Shown: piece by piece, positions 9,673-20,476 of the stretch | Position numbering within the stretch: position 1 is the first letter of the stretch | Layout: every line of letters begins with the position of its first letter | From: Mytilus galloprovincialis | Taxonomy: Eukaryota > Mollusca > Bivalvia > Mytilida > Mytilidae | Length of the DNA: 64,000 bases | Reading direction: 5' to 3' | Assembly: GCF_965363235.1 (NCBI RefSeq) | Contig: NC_134851.1 | Location: 57,292,833 to 57,356,832 of the forward strand | Notes under the pieces: model-generated | Told to the model about the DNA's origin: nothing | The model's input: only the letters and a program-made list of their open reading frames with translations | The model's database searches: none | Position numbers and translations under genes: made by a program

Positions 9673-11640
9673 CTACGATGAACAATCAAGTTTAAAAACA
9701 AGGACGTTACTGATGAATGGGGATTGAGTAAAAACGCTGTCTCTGTCTGAACCAGATAAAAAGAAAAGTTTAGGACGATCAAATTCAACCACATCTGTAA
9801 TAAAATCGTAAAATTTATTTTCTGTGTTGTTCCAAACCATAGGCCAAAATAGAGCAGACTTCCATTTGGGAACTACCAATACACCTTTTGCACGACAAGT
9901 TAACATATGATTTAAAACTCGGCAAACTAAGCAGACTGGAGGCACAATCCAGTTGTTTTCTCCTGACCAGTCGAAAGCGAAAGCGTCGACTCCTGTAGTT
10001 CCTGGAACCCAAAACTTCGAATTAAACCGTGCAATTTTATGATTTTTATCGTCTGCAAATCTGTCAAACGTAAATTTCCCCCATCTGTTAATATTAAACA
10101 TAAGAAAAACGCTGTCGTCCACAGCCCAGTGATCAAAATCAAAAATTCTACTAAAGTAATCTGCTTGTACATTTTCGGATCGTGGGATCCACTCAACCTC
10201 AATCGTAATACTATTAACAATGCAAGTTGTATAAATATTCATAGCAAGTTCATGTAAATCAGGCTTCATGCTGCCAACTCGACAAATATGCACGACATTT
10301 TGATTGTCAGTATAAATTTTTACAAGTTTTCCTGTTAACTGTGCAAACATACTTTCTAATATAAACTCGACCGATTTCAACTCTCTCCATGTGGAGCTCT
10401 TAAGTCTTTCTTGTTCACTAAACATATAATGAGCAATTTGTAAAACATTACCATCGACAAAACCTGCTCCAGCATACATACTGGCGTCGGAAAAAATAAT
10501 ACGTTCTGGAATCTTGTGTATAGGACATACTAATAAATTAGGTATAGATTTACAATTACTTTTCCAAAACTGAAGTTCGGTTTTGACTTGGGTGGGAATT
10601 TCAAAATATGAGTCCCATGTATTTCTCTGGCAAACAGACATGCATAAATTACGTGTCATCAATTGGCAAATCTGACCAAAAGCTGGGATCAAAGATATAA
10701 TTTTCCCAAGAACACATGCCAAATTTCTAGCAGTTGAACGATTATCTGAAAGAATTTTTTCAATTTTTAACTGTATTTTTTCAATTTTCTTTCCGGGAAC
10801 TTCAATGACACCAGATACCAGATTCCATGAAAAACCTAACCAGTCTAATTTTTGCACAGGTGAAAAAATCGATTTCTAAAAATTTGGTAAAAACCCAGAT
10901 TTCAATAAAGTATGTAAAACAGATTTGGACATGCGTACACATCTTTCCCTGCTGTCACAAGCCCATCCGTCGTCCAAATACACAATGATCGGGAAACTTT
11001 GTGATCTCCAAAAGTTAACTAATGTACGAACAACTTTAGTAAAAATATGTCCAGCTGAAGATAGCCCAAAAGGTAAAACTGAGAAAATAAAATATCTTTC
11101 TTGTCCATCAATTACCCAGGAAAAACCTAGAAATTTCTGATGTTCTGGATGTATATTAATATGATGATAACCATGACGTAAATCGAACTTTAGCATGAAA
11201 AAACCCTTTTTTGCGTATTGCTTGGCCTCTTTAACGCCTTCAAATTTTATTTTCTGTTTTTGTACATATTTGTTAACATGTCTCAGATCTAAAACTAATC
11301 TCTCTTTCTTCGAATCACTGATGGCTACAGTTAGAGGATTTATTACATAAGGTTTATTTGAAACTTCAGTAATACAACCATTCAGTTTTAATTCTGTAAT
11401 AGCTTTCAAAACAAATGAGGAATTATTAAATGCTGATCTGTTATTATTCAAATAAACTGATGGAGGTTCTTGAATAAAAGGAATAACGTAACCAAATTTT
11501 ACAGTGCTTAGAACTAATTCAGAAGGTTTTAAACTATCTTCCCAAAACTGGACATGATCTTTTAATCGATTTTTTACAGTCTTAATTCCATCAGTATATT
11601 CATAACTATCAAATTCTATATCATACTCAACTTTTACATT
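9673..11640 (-). pseudogene. RT and RNase H of the Ngaro/PAT-like element (one in-frame stop)
   Basis: Minus-strand frame running from about 11640 (overlapping the end of Gag in another frame, so expression needs a frameshift or splice) to 9673. RT motifs: LDLRHVNKYV, FDLRHGYHHINIHPE, LPFGLSSAGHIF and the catalytic box YLDDGW. RNase H motifs: FSDASMYAGAGF (Asp), WRELKSVEF (Glu), IYTDNQNVVHI (Asp), NVQADYFSR (Asp). A TAG codon at 10878-10876 interrupts the frame 6 codons before VQKLDWLGFSW, in the RT thumb/connection, with the frame otherwise continuous. Residues read upstream of about 11640 in this frame are a shadow of Gag. Family knowledge: DIRS-order RTs of this type act on RNA that becomes circular DNA. 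Confidence 0.85.
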
Positions 11641-12442
11641 AAGACAGGGATGGGGCGCTTGTAATAGTGGCTGGTGCTGACTTGGTACTACTGAAGGTAC
11701 GTGCTTTGTAGGGACAGAAACGGGCAGTGTGTCCTGGTCTTTTGCAGTAAAAGCACAGTCCGTCGTTGTACTGCTGCTGGGAGTTGTTCTGCTGACTGTA
11801 GTTGTCATTTCTGGGTCCAGATTCTTTGCTGAAGCCACGAAAAAATTCTCTAGCATTGAAACCTCCTCTGCCACCACCTCTGCTGTAAGGCTTGTTAGCT
11901 GTACGTTTACGGTTAGCTCTGAAAACGGCAGTGCGTAACTTTGAGGCATCTTCAACACTGTCAGCAAGAGGATCGTCCAGATATTCGTGGACGGTATCCC
12001 ACCCATGGCGATCAGCGATTTTCAAAATTTTGTTTCGCTGGTTCAAAGTGTCAAGTTCAGTTTTAACAATAGCCTGCAGGTCAAGCGTTTGGTCAAGTGA
12101 CTCAGAAGTTAGCAAATGTTCAATTCTTCTTAATGAAGAAATACGGTCGGTGTTAAAATTGAACTGTATTTTAATCCCTTCCTGTCTGAATTCAAATGAC
12201 GGAGGCTGGGAAGCAATTGTAGAAGGTTGACCACTGACTAACGTGCGTGTGTTTGTATTGACAGAGCTTACTTGAGTCTTTTTAAACTCCGACAAAATCT
12301 CACTTTTCTGTCTCTGTAGGGCCTTATTTAAAGAACTATTAAATAAGGATACTGCATCAGCTGTAGTTAGATCACTTTTGTCGTCTTGTAAGAGTTGACT
12401 TTCGTCCATTGGCTCCACGGCAGAAATTTCTTCTTCGGACAT
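11639..12442 (-). CDS. Gag-like protein of the Ngaro/PAT-like element
   Basis: 267 residues, with its ATG one base from the edge of repeat A1. The N-terminal third is acidic (MSEEEISAVEPMDESQ), the middle has helix-forming stretches (ITTESL-like leucines, LDTLNQRNKIL), then an Arg/Gly-rich patch (YSRGGGRGGF) and a retroviral-type zinc knuckle CX2CX4HX4C at residues 230-243 (CFYCKRPGHTARFC). Such proteins package the element RNA. The frame is intact, unlike the RT and recombinase. The next frame (RT) begins at the Gag stop but in another phase. Confidence 0.85.
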   Translation of the reverse strand: MSEEEISAVEPMDESQLLQDDKSDLTTADAVSLFNSSLNKALQRQKSEILSEFKKTQVSSVNTNTRTLVSGQPSTIASQPPSFEFRQEGIKIQFNFNTDRISSLRRIEHLLTSESLDQTLDLQAIVKTELDTLNQRNKILKIADRHGWDTVHEYLDDPLADSVEDASKLRTAVFRANRKRTANKPYSRGGGRGGFNAREFFRGFSKESGPRNDNYSQQNNSQQQYNDGLCFYCKRPGHTARFCPYKARTFSSTKSAPATITSAPSLS

Positions 12443-12570
12443 AATACACGTGTCTTCTTACTGGCTATAGCGAGAGTCGATGGTCAGAAAGGTGACCGCA
12501 CGGGTTTTAAGTGCGGACAAATGGTCACATGTCATGAATATTCATGAACGTACGACGAACTAAATTTTAT
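12443..12570 (-). repeat. Split direct repeat A1 (outer 5' end, promoter region)
   Basis: 128 bp identical to A2. It is the 5' terminus on the coding strand and lies immediately before the Gag ATG, so the promoter and start of transcription are expected here or just upstream. It contains the palindrome ATGAATATTCAT and an inverted CGCACGG...AAGTGCGG segment. Confidence 0.85.
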
Positions 12571-14005
12571 ATAATAATCATACACAATACAAATATTAAA
12601 ACATAAAAGACATAGAACACACAACTCATGCACATTTAGGCTGCACTAATTTAAATACTATATATTATACACATGCATAAGCATAAGCACTAGTTAATCA
12701 AAAAGCAACATAAAAACTAAAGCACAGCAATCACAAATTATAAAAAGCTAAGCAAACAATCACAAAAAGCAGCACTATTATGTTTTCAAGCTGTAACATA
12801 GAATAAAACTAAGCACATGCATTGCAATTCCATGAGTTTATTAGACTCTTGAATTGGGTAAAGTTTTAACGATGTTTCAGTTCTAAAGGGGTTTTGCCAC
12901 TCATTCCATAGTTTGACAGCAAAATATCTGACAGATTTCAAGCCATATACCTTGTTGTTCTTATGTCATGTATTTCATCTAAATTTTGGTATCTAAAAGA
13001 ATATATATATATTTTTTTAATATTTATAATATCATGAAGGTATACTGGATTTTCATGATAGACTGTTCTAAAGACCTCTATTGCCATGGTTCTTAGGCGT
13101 CTTACTTTAAATGATGGCATTTTTGATTTTAAAAGTAAGTCTTCATATGTGCCGGCTATTGTGATCCTGGTATATGAAGCGAAGTGCTCTTTCGTGTACT
13201 TTTTCAATTTTTGTAGTGTTTGTCTCGCTGCAGAAATACCAGGACAATGAACAGAAATTCAAGTTTGACATAATAAAGGAGTGATATATTGTTAGTTTTC
13301 CAATTTTGTTTAAGTATGTGCCAAGCCTTTTAAAACATTTAGTTGTCTGGATGCTTTTTTGCAGATGTTTGATATATGCGTGTTGAAATTTAGTTTAAAG
13401 TCAATGGTGATGTCTAATAGTTTGATCTCTTTTTCACATTTAATTTTGTTACCTGCTACTAGATCAAATGTTATGTTTTGCCCATTTTTTTTTAACAATT
13501 ACCAAAGCTTGAAATTTTTCAGGGTTTGCCTTCATTTGATTGGAAGAAAATCATTCTATCAGAGCCAAACTGTCATTTCAAGTGTGGAGATAACGGTGTC
13601 TATATCTCTCTTTGCATAAGATAATGTGTTGTCGTCAGCGTAATTATAAAGTGAACTGTGTGTGGTGAAGTGAAATATATCATTAATGAAGATGTTAGAG
13701 TATATGACCAAGAATAGAACCTTGTGGTACGTCTTTGTATATGTTTTGCCAATTGCTCAGACTAGAGCCAACTCTAACACATTGTTTCCTGTTAGATAAG
13801 TAATTTGTAATCAGTTTTAATGGGGAAATTAAAAGATCATATGCTTCAAGCTTAAGCAGTAGAAGATCGTGAGGAAGACAGTCGAAAGTCTTAGATAGAT
13901 CCATAATAGTATTGATCCAATAAACTTATTTTGATCAAGTGCCATTTTCCAGTCCTTTCGGAGAAGAGTAGTTTGACATCCATATTTTGGTCGAAAAGCA
14001 GATAA
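12571..14005 (-). pseudogene. Minus-strand LINE: RT C-terminal half and 3' UTR
   Basis: Read leftwards from 14005: LSAFRPKYGCQTTLL, a FDCLPHDLLLLKL motif, NYLSNRKQCVRVG, VPQGSILG, the catalytic YADD at 13642-13631, KLLDITIDFKLNFNTHI, then the C-terminal region typical of Jockey/CR1-like LINEs (LLLKSKMPSFKVRRLRTMA, FRYQN, TTRY). The frame changes several times, so the copy is dead. The 3' UTR starts near 12800 and is cut at 12571 by the tyrosine-recombinase element, resuming at 7337. The N-terminal RT half is at 15438-15790. Confidence 0.75.
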
Positions 14006-15437
14006 GGGACCATTCAATATTTACCAGATGGATATTCGTAATATTGTTTCATTATAAAAGTTAATGCCCATCCTTTTAAATTATGAAAAAAGTCCTTGCC
14101 CATCTAAAAAAATCTGTAAAAAAGTCCTTGACCCTCTAAAACTATAAGACAATCAAACATGATTGATGTTCTTTTTCTATTGTAAAGTTTTTAATTTTTT
14201 ATGTCTTGAAATCAAAGAATAGACTATTAATTGATTCCCTAAATTTGACAGTTAAACACCAAACTATCAAACAACCTGTCGTTCTGTAATATCAATCTAA
14301 AATGAATTAGCTGTACAGTTATATGAAAATCTAAGTTGATTTGAAAAAGTAATAAAACAAAATTAAAGGTGATCATTTGAACTTAGTCTAAACTTAAAAT
14401 TGTAGTTTTTTTTTTAACCTATTAGGCCATAAAAAAAGAATAGGTTTGTTTGCCCAAACCCTACCTACCCAGAAAAAAGCTGCCTACTCAAATTCTTTTA
14501 TTGTCCTGATTTGAAGAATTTTTTTTAATCAGATAGGCATGAAGACTAATAAACACCCGATACTTCAATTTCTTTTTAAAAAAAAGAAAGAAAATGCCTA
14601 CCTACCTACCCACTGTCTCAACCTTTGGGTAGGGTTCGGGAAAACCAAAATATTTTTTATTTTGGCCTTAGCTAAATCCATGAAAATGACAGCAGAAAAA
14701 CTAAGTACTTAACAGCTTAGAATTCAGTAGGATCAATATATAAATGAAATAGCTGTAGAGTTTTATGGAAATCCATGTTGATTTAAAAAAAAAAAAAAAA
14801 AAAAAAAAGATTACTATCTAGATTCAGCCTAAACTTAAAATTATAACTTTTTTTTTTACCTATTTATAAAATCCATAAAAATGACAGCAATTTAATAAAG
14901 TACCAAACAAACTGGCTTTCTGTAAGATCAATATATCATGAATTGAAATAGCTGTAGAGTTTTATGAAATCCAAGTTGATTTGAAAAAGTAATAAAAAAA
15001 ATTAAAGGTGACCATCTGAACTTAGTCTAAACTTAAAATTGTAGCTTTTTTTTTAACCTATTAACTAAATCCATAAAAATGACAGCAAAAAACCTAAGTA
15101 CTAAACAGTCTAGCCTTCAGTAAGATTAATATATAAATGAAATAGCTGTAAAGTTTTATGAAAATCCATGTTGATTTGAAAAAGTTAGAAAAAAAGTTAA
15201 AGATGACTAGTATCTGAATTTAGTCCAAAATGAACTTGAATTTGAGGTTTTTTTTCTTACCCATTAATTAAATCCATAAATTTAACAGCAGGTCACCAAA
15301 CTATTAATCAACTTGGTATTCTATCAGGTCAAAATAATTTAAAAAGTTCTCGCCCATCCAAATATTTCCACAAAAAAGTGCTTGCCCCATCCCATTTTGC
15401 ACCGGCCCATCCATCTGATAAATATTGAAAGGTCCCC
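14006..15437. mobile_element. Inverted-repeat element with internal ~190-bp tandem units, inside the LINE
   Basis: Ends GGGACCATTCAATATTTA and TAAATATTGAAAGGTCCC are inverted repeats of about 20 bp with one mismatch. It is flanked by TAA (14003-14005) and CAA (15438-15440), a probable 3-bp TAA duplication with one change. Excising it joins the LINE codons HPYL and SAFRPKYG. The interior is built of about five tandem units of about 190 bp (AATAGCTGTAGAGTTTTATG, TTGATTTGAAAAAGT, AAATCCATAAAAATGACAGC), one of which hosts the MITE at 14425-14667. No transposase frame. Confidence 0.8.
14425..14667. mobile_element. 243-bp MITE with TTA duplication (family M-GGCC)
   Basis: Starts GGCCATAAAAAAAGAATA and ends ATTTTTTATTTTGGCC, flanked by TTA on both sides (14422-14424, 14668-14670). 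The neighbouring tandem units show the empty site (CCTATTAACTAAATCC), which proves the insertion point. A related copy is at 32668-32897. It contains repeated CTACCTACC words. Confidence 0.85.
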
Positions 15438-15790
15438 AAGTATGGATGAAAGTGTGTGTTGAAGTATTCAACTAGCTGGTTGTACATTTTGTAAATTGCT
15501 TGTTCGAAAAATTTTGAAATTGCTGGAAGTATACTTACTGGTCTATAGTTGCCCAAATCAAGTACATTGTTCTTTTTGTGCAATGGTACAACTTATGCCT
15601 CTTTTAATTTGTCTGAAAAAGTGGCTGACTTTATAGTCTTGTTTATCAATTAAAGTTATTGGTTTTGTGATAACTGGTTGTGCTAGTTTTAGGACTTTAA
15701 CTGAAATGCAACTGATATGCCATCTTTTCCTGTTGCCTTTTTTATGTTTAATTTTTTAAGTTGTTTGTCCATTCCATTGTCATTTTTTTC
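15438..15790 (-). pseudogene. Minus-strand LINE: RT N-terminal half
   Basis: Read leftwards from about 15790: a KKATGKDGIS motif, then frame changes, then VVPLHKKN, NYRPVSILPAISKFFE and a tail HFHPYL that joins the segment at 14005 after removal of the insert. These are the first RT motifs (the NYRPIS-type block) of Jockey/CR1-like LINEs. No endonuclease domain is seen upstream, so this copy is 5'-truncated near 15790. Confidence 0.7.
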
Positions 15791-15838
15791 TATATATATA
15801 TGGCATAAGCTATAATGATCTTTTAACCGACACAAGTC

Positions 15839-16124
15839 GCAGGTGCTTTAACATTGAGTGGTCCCGTTTTCAAATTGGTCTACATTACGGTCCAGAGGGT
15901 CCAAAATTCAACTTAGTTTGATTTTAATAAAAATTGAATTCTTGAGGTTCTTTGATATGACGTCTTGAAAGGCTATTATAATTTTTTTCTTTGACGCCTT
16001 ACTTCGACTAAGGCGTCAAAGAAAAAAAAAATATAATAGCCTTTCAAGACGTCATAATTATTTGGACTAACAGTACCTGTACAGAACATAAAATAGAGGT
16101 ACCACTCAATGTTAAAGCACCTGC
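15839..16124. repeat. Double foldback element
   Basis: Outer arms GCAGGTGCTTTAACATTGAG (15839 on) and its inverse are 24-nt perfect repeats (15839-15862, 16101-16124). Within them, 15957-16001 and 16009-16055 form an almost perfect 45-nt hairpin around a 7-nt loop, including TTGACGCCTTA/TAAGGCGTCAA. Between the left arms lies a pearl-core segment (GTTTTCAAATTGGTCTACAT) that also occurs at 40.88 kb. Probably a small fold-back transposon that captured or inserted into that repeat. Confidence 0.8.
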
Positions 16125-16217
16125 TGGTAGTGGGTTCGAAAGGAACGAAGCCCCCGAAAGCTATCGAGAATGAGATACCGTAATGATTCCTGTCAGTAAA
16201 AAATCATTGAAAGCAAC

Positions 16218-16342
16218 CAGTGGCGGATCCAGCCATTTTAAAAAGGGGGGGGGGTTCCAATTATATGTCCCCATTCAAATGCATTGATCGGCCGAAAAAA
16301 AGGGGGGTTCCAACCCCCGGACCCCCCCTCGATCCGCCACTG
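16218..16342. mobile_element. 125-bp MITE, CAGTGGCGGATCC ends
   Basis: Terminal inverted repeats CAGTGGCGGATCCAG and CTCGATCCGCCACTG, flanked by the 5-bp direct repeat GCAAC (16213-16217, 16343-16347). G-run and C-run arms make it self-complementary. A second full copy is at 25354-25509. Partial ends of the same type occur at about 31533 and about 38815. This CAGnGGCGGATCCAG terminus is widespread in invertebrate genomes. Confidence 0.85.
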
Positions 16343-17777
16343 GCAACATACTTTTGAATCTAAATGGTTTGTTTGTTTTGGTTAAATCTTGTAATATGTT
16401 AACTTATTCATCGTGTAAAACTGGAAGCTAGCCTAATGGTCATTGGTATTAGAGGAAACGTCCAAACCAATATTACTTTTAAATAAGTTTAAATGGTGCC
16501 GTGAGTGAGCATACAATCCACAAAAGCACCTTTTAATGAACACGAAAAAAAATATTTCTAAGAGGTGCAATATAAAAAAATTCTGGAACACCTAGGATTT
16601 CTTCCCACAAAAAGTGAATCAATTTATCGCCCCTTTAAAGGGATTTAAAAAAAATCTAAAATTTTCTTATGATATATTTTTTCTTGATCTGGAATATTTC
16701 ACGACAATATATGAAGGATTATAAATTGAGCATGTAAAACAATTAATTGCGGAAAGAAGAGTCCGGCTATCCGGCTGTCTATCAGAAAAGAACAGAAAAA
16801 TGAACGAAAAAAATGCTTTAAAAATTTTAGCTTTAGACATAAGTAATAGAAAAAGCTTCTTCGGCATTTTCATAAAATTCGATGAAGGTTCGACAAGTAG
16901 TTATTGTAATTGAGAAATAACAAAATGTAACGTAGGGAGACGGATTTATATAAGTTTTTCTTGTTTCCGAATCCCTGTATTTAACATTGTATAATTATAT
17001 TTTGTGCACTTTTTGAAATAAATATTGTTTAAACTAAAATGTAAGCCCAAACTGCGACCACTTATTAATTGCAGAAATACATTTTGTCCTTAAAATATGG
17101 GAAAATTAAAAATATAATTGCATTAGTATATCAGTGATCTGAATACTCTTTTGATCATAAATAGTTTCTGTCCAACTTTTGTAAAATTTCACGGAGAGTC
17201 ATTCAAAAGACTTTATCCACATTCGGAGCCTAAATGTTGACGCCGCTTTGTCTCGCTTTTGGGATTTAAATCACTGGCTCGACAAAAATACAAACAGCAT
17301 ATCGAATCTGAGCAGATAGTTAATTGTTTTAAATATAAGAAAAGTACGTAGAATTCATAGTAGATTCAGACTTTTACAAAAGATTCGAACAAATATATTA
17401 AATGATCTATTTGAGTAAATTTAGTCCCTTTTTATTCAAAATTACAATCCATTGAAGAAAAAAAAGCACAAGGCTGATGTGCTTTTGACCTTTTTTTCTT
17501 ATTCTATGTCGAATATTTGTTTTATTTTCAAAATTCAAGTGTACGCCCGGGCGTTTTGACGTAAACGTAGCTACGCGCATGCTTATCGGATGTGCAAGTA
17601 ATATTTACTGATCGAAAAGGCCGATATCTTAACATGCAAAGACACAATGTGTTTATAAATTGTTTATAATAGAGATACTACGTAGAACTGCACCTATATA
17701 AAACGGCGATTCATATCCGTCGAGGAGGTGTTCCATAGTTAGAAGGAAATACATATAGTGTTTGTATGTTTTATTAC
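16343..17777. other. AT-rich sequence between the MITE and the Gypsy element
   Basis: No recognisable gene. The minus frame 16667-16873 is low-complexity and unsupported. A small hairpin (AAAAAAGCACA...TGTGCTTTT) sits at about 17460-17490. I see no tandem or terminal repeat structure. Confidence 0.4.
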
Positions 17778-17781
17778 ATTG

Positions 17782-18392
17782 TGTAATGAAAATTTATAGG
17801 GTATGAAAACTTGGTGTTTTAGGACCCTCATATTCAGGGCCGACCATCTATGACTTAGTATTACATGGTGCTTTATGGTCCTAAATTATGGAACCTGTAA
17901 GCCCTAATAATACCTGGTACACGGTTGCCCTAATATATATGGTGCCCATAAGCCCTGGTGCCCATAAGCCAAGTTGCCTATAAGCCTAGCTGGTGCCCAT
18001 TAGCCCTGTATCCATAAGCCCAGAGACTCTGGTGCCCATAAGCCCACAAGCCCATATTGCAAGAGAAGGTATATAAGGAAGTGATAACTGTGATACAGCA
18101 CAGCTGACGAGAGAACGAGATTAGAGGATTGTTAATATTACTTAGTGTGCTATATCTGTATATACCGTATATTCTGTTATTACGTAATTACTGTGTATTG
18201 TGTTTTTATGATACTTGAATACACTGTTGAACTTTACACAGCGACTTCGTGTTTATTTTAGTATTAAAGTCAGAGAAAAGGCCCAAGCAGCACAAGAATC
18301 CCTCATTTTATATACGCAAAAGGATCTTCTCGGGTCACGAACTACCCGTCGACAACACCACCGGGAAGGTTCCCCGAAATTTTTGCGTTACA
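17782..18392 (+). repeat. 5' LTR (611 bp)
   Basis: TGTAATG start and GCGTTACA end give 5-bp terminal inverted repeats. The U3 part contains seven or more CCCATAAGCC words in tandem. TATATAAG at 18070-18077 is the likely TATA box, with R and U5 downstream. Compared with the 3' LTR, the first 130 bp differ at two positions without indels, so the two copies are young to moderately old. Confidence 0.92.
18070..18077 (+). promoter_or_regulatory. LTR TATA box
   Basis: TATATAAG, conserved in both LTRs (29994 on in the 3' LTR as TATATAAG). It lies about 320 nt before the LTR end, which suits transcription starting near 18100. The assignment is by consensus and position only. Confidence 0.6.
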
Positions 18393-18393
18393 T

Positions 18394-18411
18394 TGGTGGC
18401 AGCGGTGGGAT
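18394..18411 (+). other. Primer-binding site for tRNA-Leu
   Basis: TGGTGGCAGCGGTGGGAT starts 1 nt after the LTR. It is complementary to the CCA-containing 3' end of animal leucine tRNAs of the type ending CCCACCGCTGCCA-CCA. Leu primers are known for other bivalve Gypsy elements such as Steamer. Confidence 0.8.
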
Positions 18412-18566
18412 TTTTTTTTTTTTTTTTTGTGTTGAATAAGGATAATTCTTTATTGGACTTAAAACAGGATTTTCACGTTGTGCTAGGATGGAAACCCCTA
18501 GAAACAGGATATACACTCGGGCACATATGCCTTCTGAGGTAAGACAGACACACTTTTATACCGATA

Positions 18567-20193
18567 ATGGAGTCTATGGTAGTCGCTCTCCATAAGACTC
18601 CGGAATTGAAAATTCCGCGGTATGTGGGACCCCTCAGCCAAAGCACCTAGGAAAATATACAGGCTTCCAAACGAATGCCGGATTATTTTCACAAGAGGAG
18701 CAATTTGGTCTGGGTACGGAGGTTCCGGGATACGATGAGGAAAGTATAGAAGAGAATAAACAAAATTGGGGAAAATTTTGGTTAATTTGGATAACTTTGC
18801 TCTCTGTCTGTACTGGCTTCGTAGCAATAGCCTGGAAATATTTTCCGTGTAACGAAGTAGTTAAAAAGTCGCAGGAGTATGTGATGACAGGATTACTAGG
18901 AATCATAGCTTTTGTGCTAGTAACGACCGTATTGAAAATTCTAATACATTTTTGTAAGACCCCGCGTGAACAGGATGTTGTAGCGACGCCAGGGCGTGAA
19001 CAAGGTGGAAAACGATCTAAACAGTCAACGTTTCTCAGTAACAATAATATACGGAGCATGACAAACCCTAATCAAGAATATGGGTATGTCGATTCACCGA
19101 ATAGCCCTTACTATGCGCCGAATAATTCTATGTCCAGTTACTCAGAAAAAATGCCAGTTAGCCAAAAGTCCATGTTGAATAGTCCAGTTAATACGGGACA
19201 TGAAAACCAGGACAATTTGGAACACAGGCAAATTCCTGAACGCAATGGACACAATAATAACATGAATGTAACTAGCTTTGATGCTTTTAGTGGATCAGAT
19301 AATGCTAAAGATTTTGTTTCTGTTGAACCAAATATTAGACCGAGAACCGAGTTCACGAATGTAGGGGCACAAAGTAAAGAGATTGGAAGATTTTCATCAC
19401 GTCCCTCCGAATATCCGGTACGGCGTACGTTCCTGGGGTCAAATTCAGACGTGTGGTCAGAATTTCTCCAATATTTTGAAAATATTCGCGAGTTAAATTT
19501 GTGGGACGATGAGAAAGCAAGACGAGTATTGCTTAGTACGTTAAGGGGCCAAGCGGAAACCTACGCTTACGGGCTGCCTTTGATAATTCAGAGAAATTAT
19601 CAACGTTTAGCGGAGAAACTGAACGATAGATTCGGGCATGCTGCAATGAAAGAGAGGTATATTGCCGATGCTAAACTACGGAGGAGGCAACCAGGAGAAT
19701 CCCTCCGAGATTTTGGTCAAGCTATTGAAGACCTTAATAGACGGGCTTATCCAAACAGTCCTGACATAGTTGAAGAAAACGCTATGAAGTCGTTTTTAGA
19801 CAGATACGGCCAAAATGAAGAATTCCGCTTAAATATAAAACGCACTAGCCCTAGAACTTTACAAGATGCTGTTTTATCGGCTGTGCAAGAAGAATGTTTA
19901 CGGTTAGGTGAACAAGATTTATTTCAAGATGCCAAGCCTCTTTGGAATAGACGGCGAAAGGGATAGTGGCGAAATAAATGACGAGAACGATTTTGAAATA
20001 CCCTTTTCGTCAGGGGAGAGTTATTAACCTCAAAATGATTATAGGAGTGAAACCTTTAGCGACAGAGGATCCAAGTCGAAAAATAATTCTCGACGAAATA
20101 ATCGTGGGAGAGGAACATCCAATTATTCTAACCCAGCACGACCAAGAGGGGGCCGGGGTTTTTACCGGTCAAATAACTCCTCTGATCCGTTAA
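18567..20193 (+). pseudogene. Gag of the Gypsy element, with N-terminal hydrophobic helices
   Basis: The first ATG after the primer site (18567) opens a frame that stops at 18648. The main frame is open from 18596 to 19966, so a 1-nt slip between them is likely. The main frame shows an acidic stretch (YDEESIEENKQN), then two hydrophobic segments (FWLIWITLLSVCTGFVAIAW and GLLGIIAFVLVTTVLKILI, about 18773-18832 and 18887-18952), a low-complexity Asn/Ser region and a Gypsy-type capsid domain (WSEFLQYFENIRELNLWDD, LLSTLRGQAETYAY, RRRQPGESLRDFGQ). After a TAG at 19966 the other frame continues with an Arg/Gly-rich nucleic-acid-binding tail ending near 20193. No zinc knuckle is visible. Membrane helices ahead of a capsid domain are unusual and might anchor particles, by inference. 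Confidence 0.75.
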
Positions 20194-20476
20194 ACTAAAA
20201 CGGACCGGTACCATTGGCCAGGTACCGGTCACATCAACGCGGCCTTACGCGAAACATTATGCAAGGAAATTTGGAATTAAAAATCAGAAGGACAGAAGAA
20301 AAAGAAATGATGAAGCTAATCAAAATTTAAAAATTCAAGAATCTAAAGAGACTAATCCTTGCAACTTAAAGCAGACGTCTCAAGAGGCGAAAAATTGTGA
20401 CGATGTCACTACGGCCAAGATTCTAGAGCACCCTAATCCTCATGGAGCTTTAGTTCGTGTTTACGGTGTTGCTAAC

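Larger units (their letters stand above)
7338..12570 (-). mobile_element. Tyrosine-recombinase retrotransposon, Ngaro/PAT type
   Basis: On the minus strand the order is A1 (12570-12443), Gag, RT-RNase H, a 26-28-bp tandem array, tyrosine recombinase, B1 (7770-7666), A2 (7665-7538), a 95-bp spacer, B2 (7442-7338). A1 equals A2 over 128 bp and B1 equals B2 over 105 bp with no differences that I can find. B1 and A2 abut exactly. This is the split-direct-repeat layout of Ngaro/PAT elements (DIRS elements instead have inverted repeats). No target duplication is seen, as expected for recombinase integration. No methyltransferase domain is seen, which favours Ngaro over DIRS. Identical repeats imply recent insertion, yet the RT has one stop codon and the recombinase one frameshift. 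Confidence 0.9.

Noticed and set aside
11641..12006. N-terminal 120 residues of the long RT frame (MGGIPSTNIW...)
   Set aside because: This part overlaps Gag in another phase, and Gag has the zinc knuckle and ATG; RT similarity starts only after the Gag stop.
19978..20193. Open frame MTRTILKYPF...
   Set aside because: It is out of phase with the Arg/Gly-rich Gag tail that reads through the same interval.
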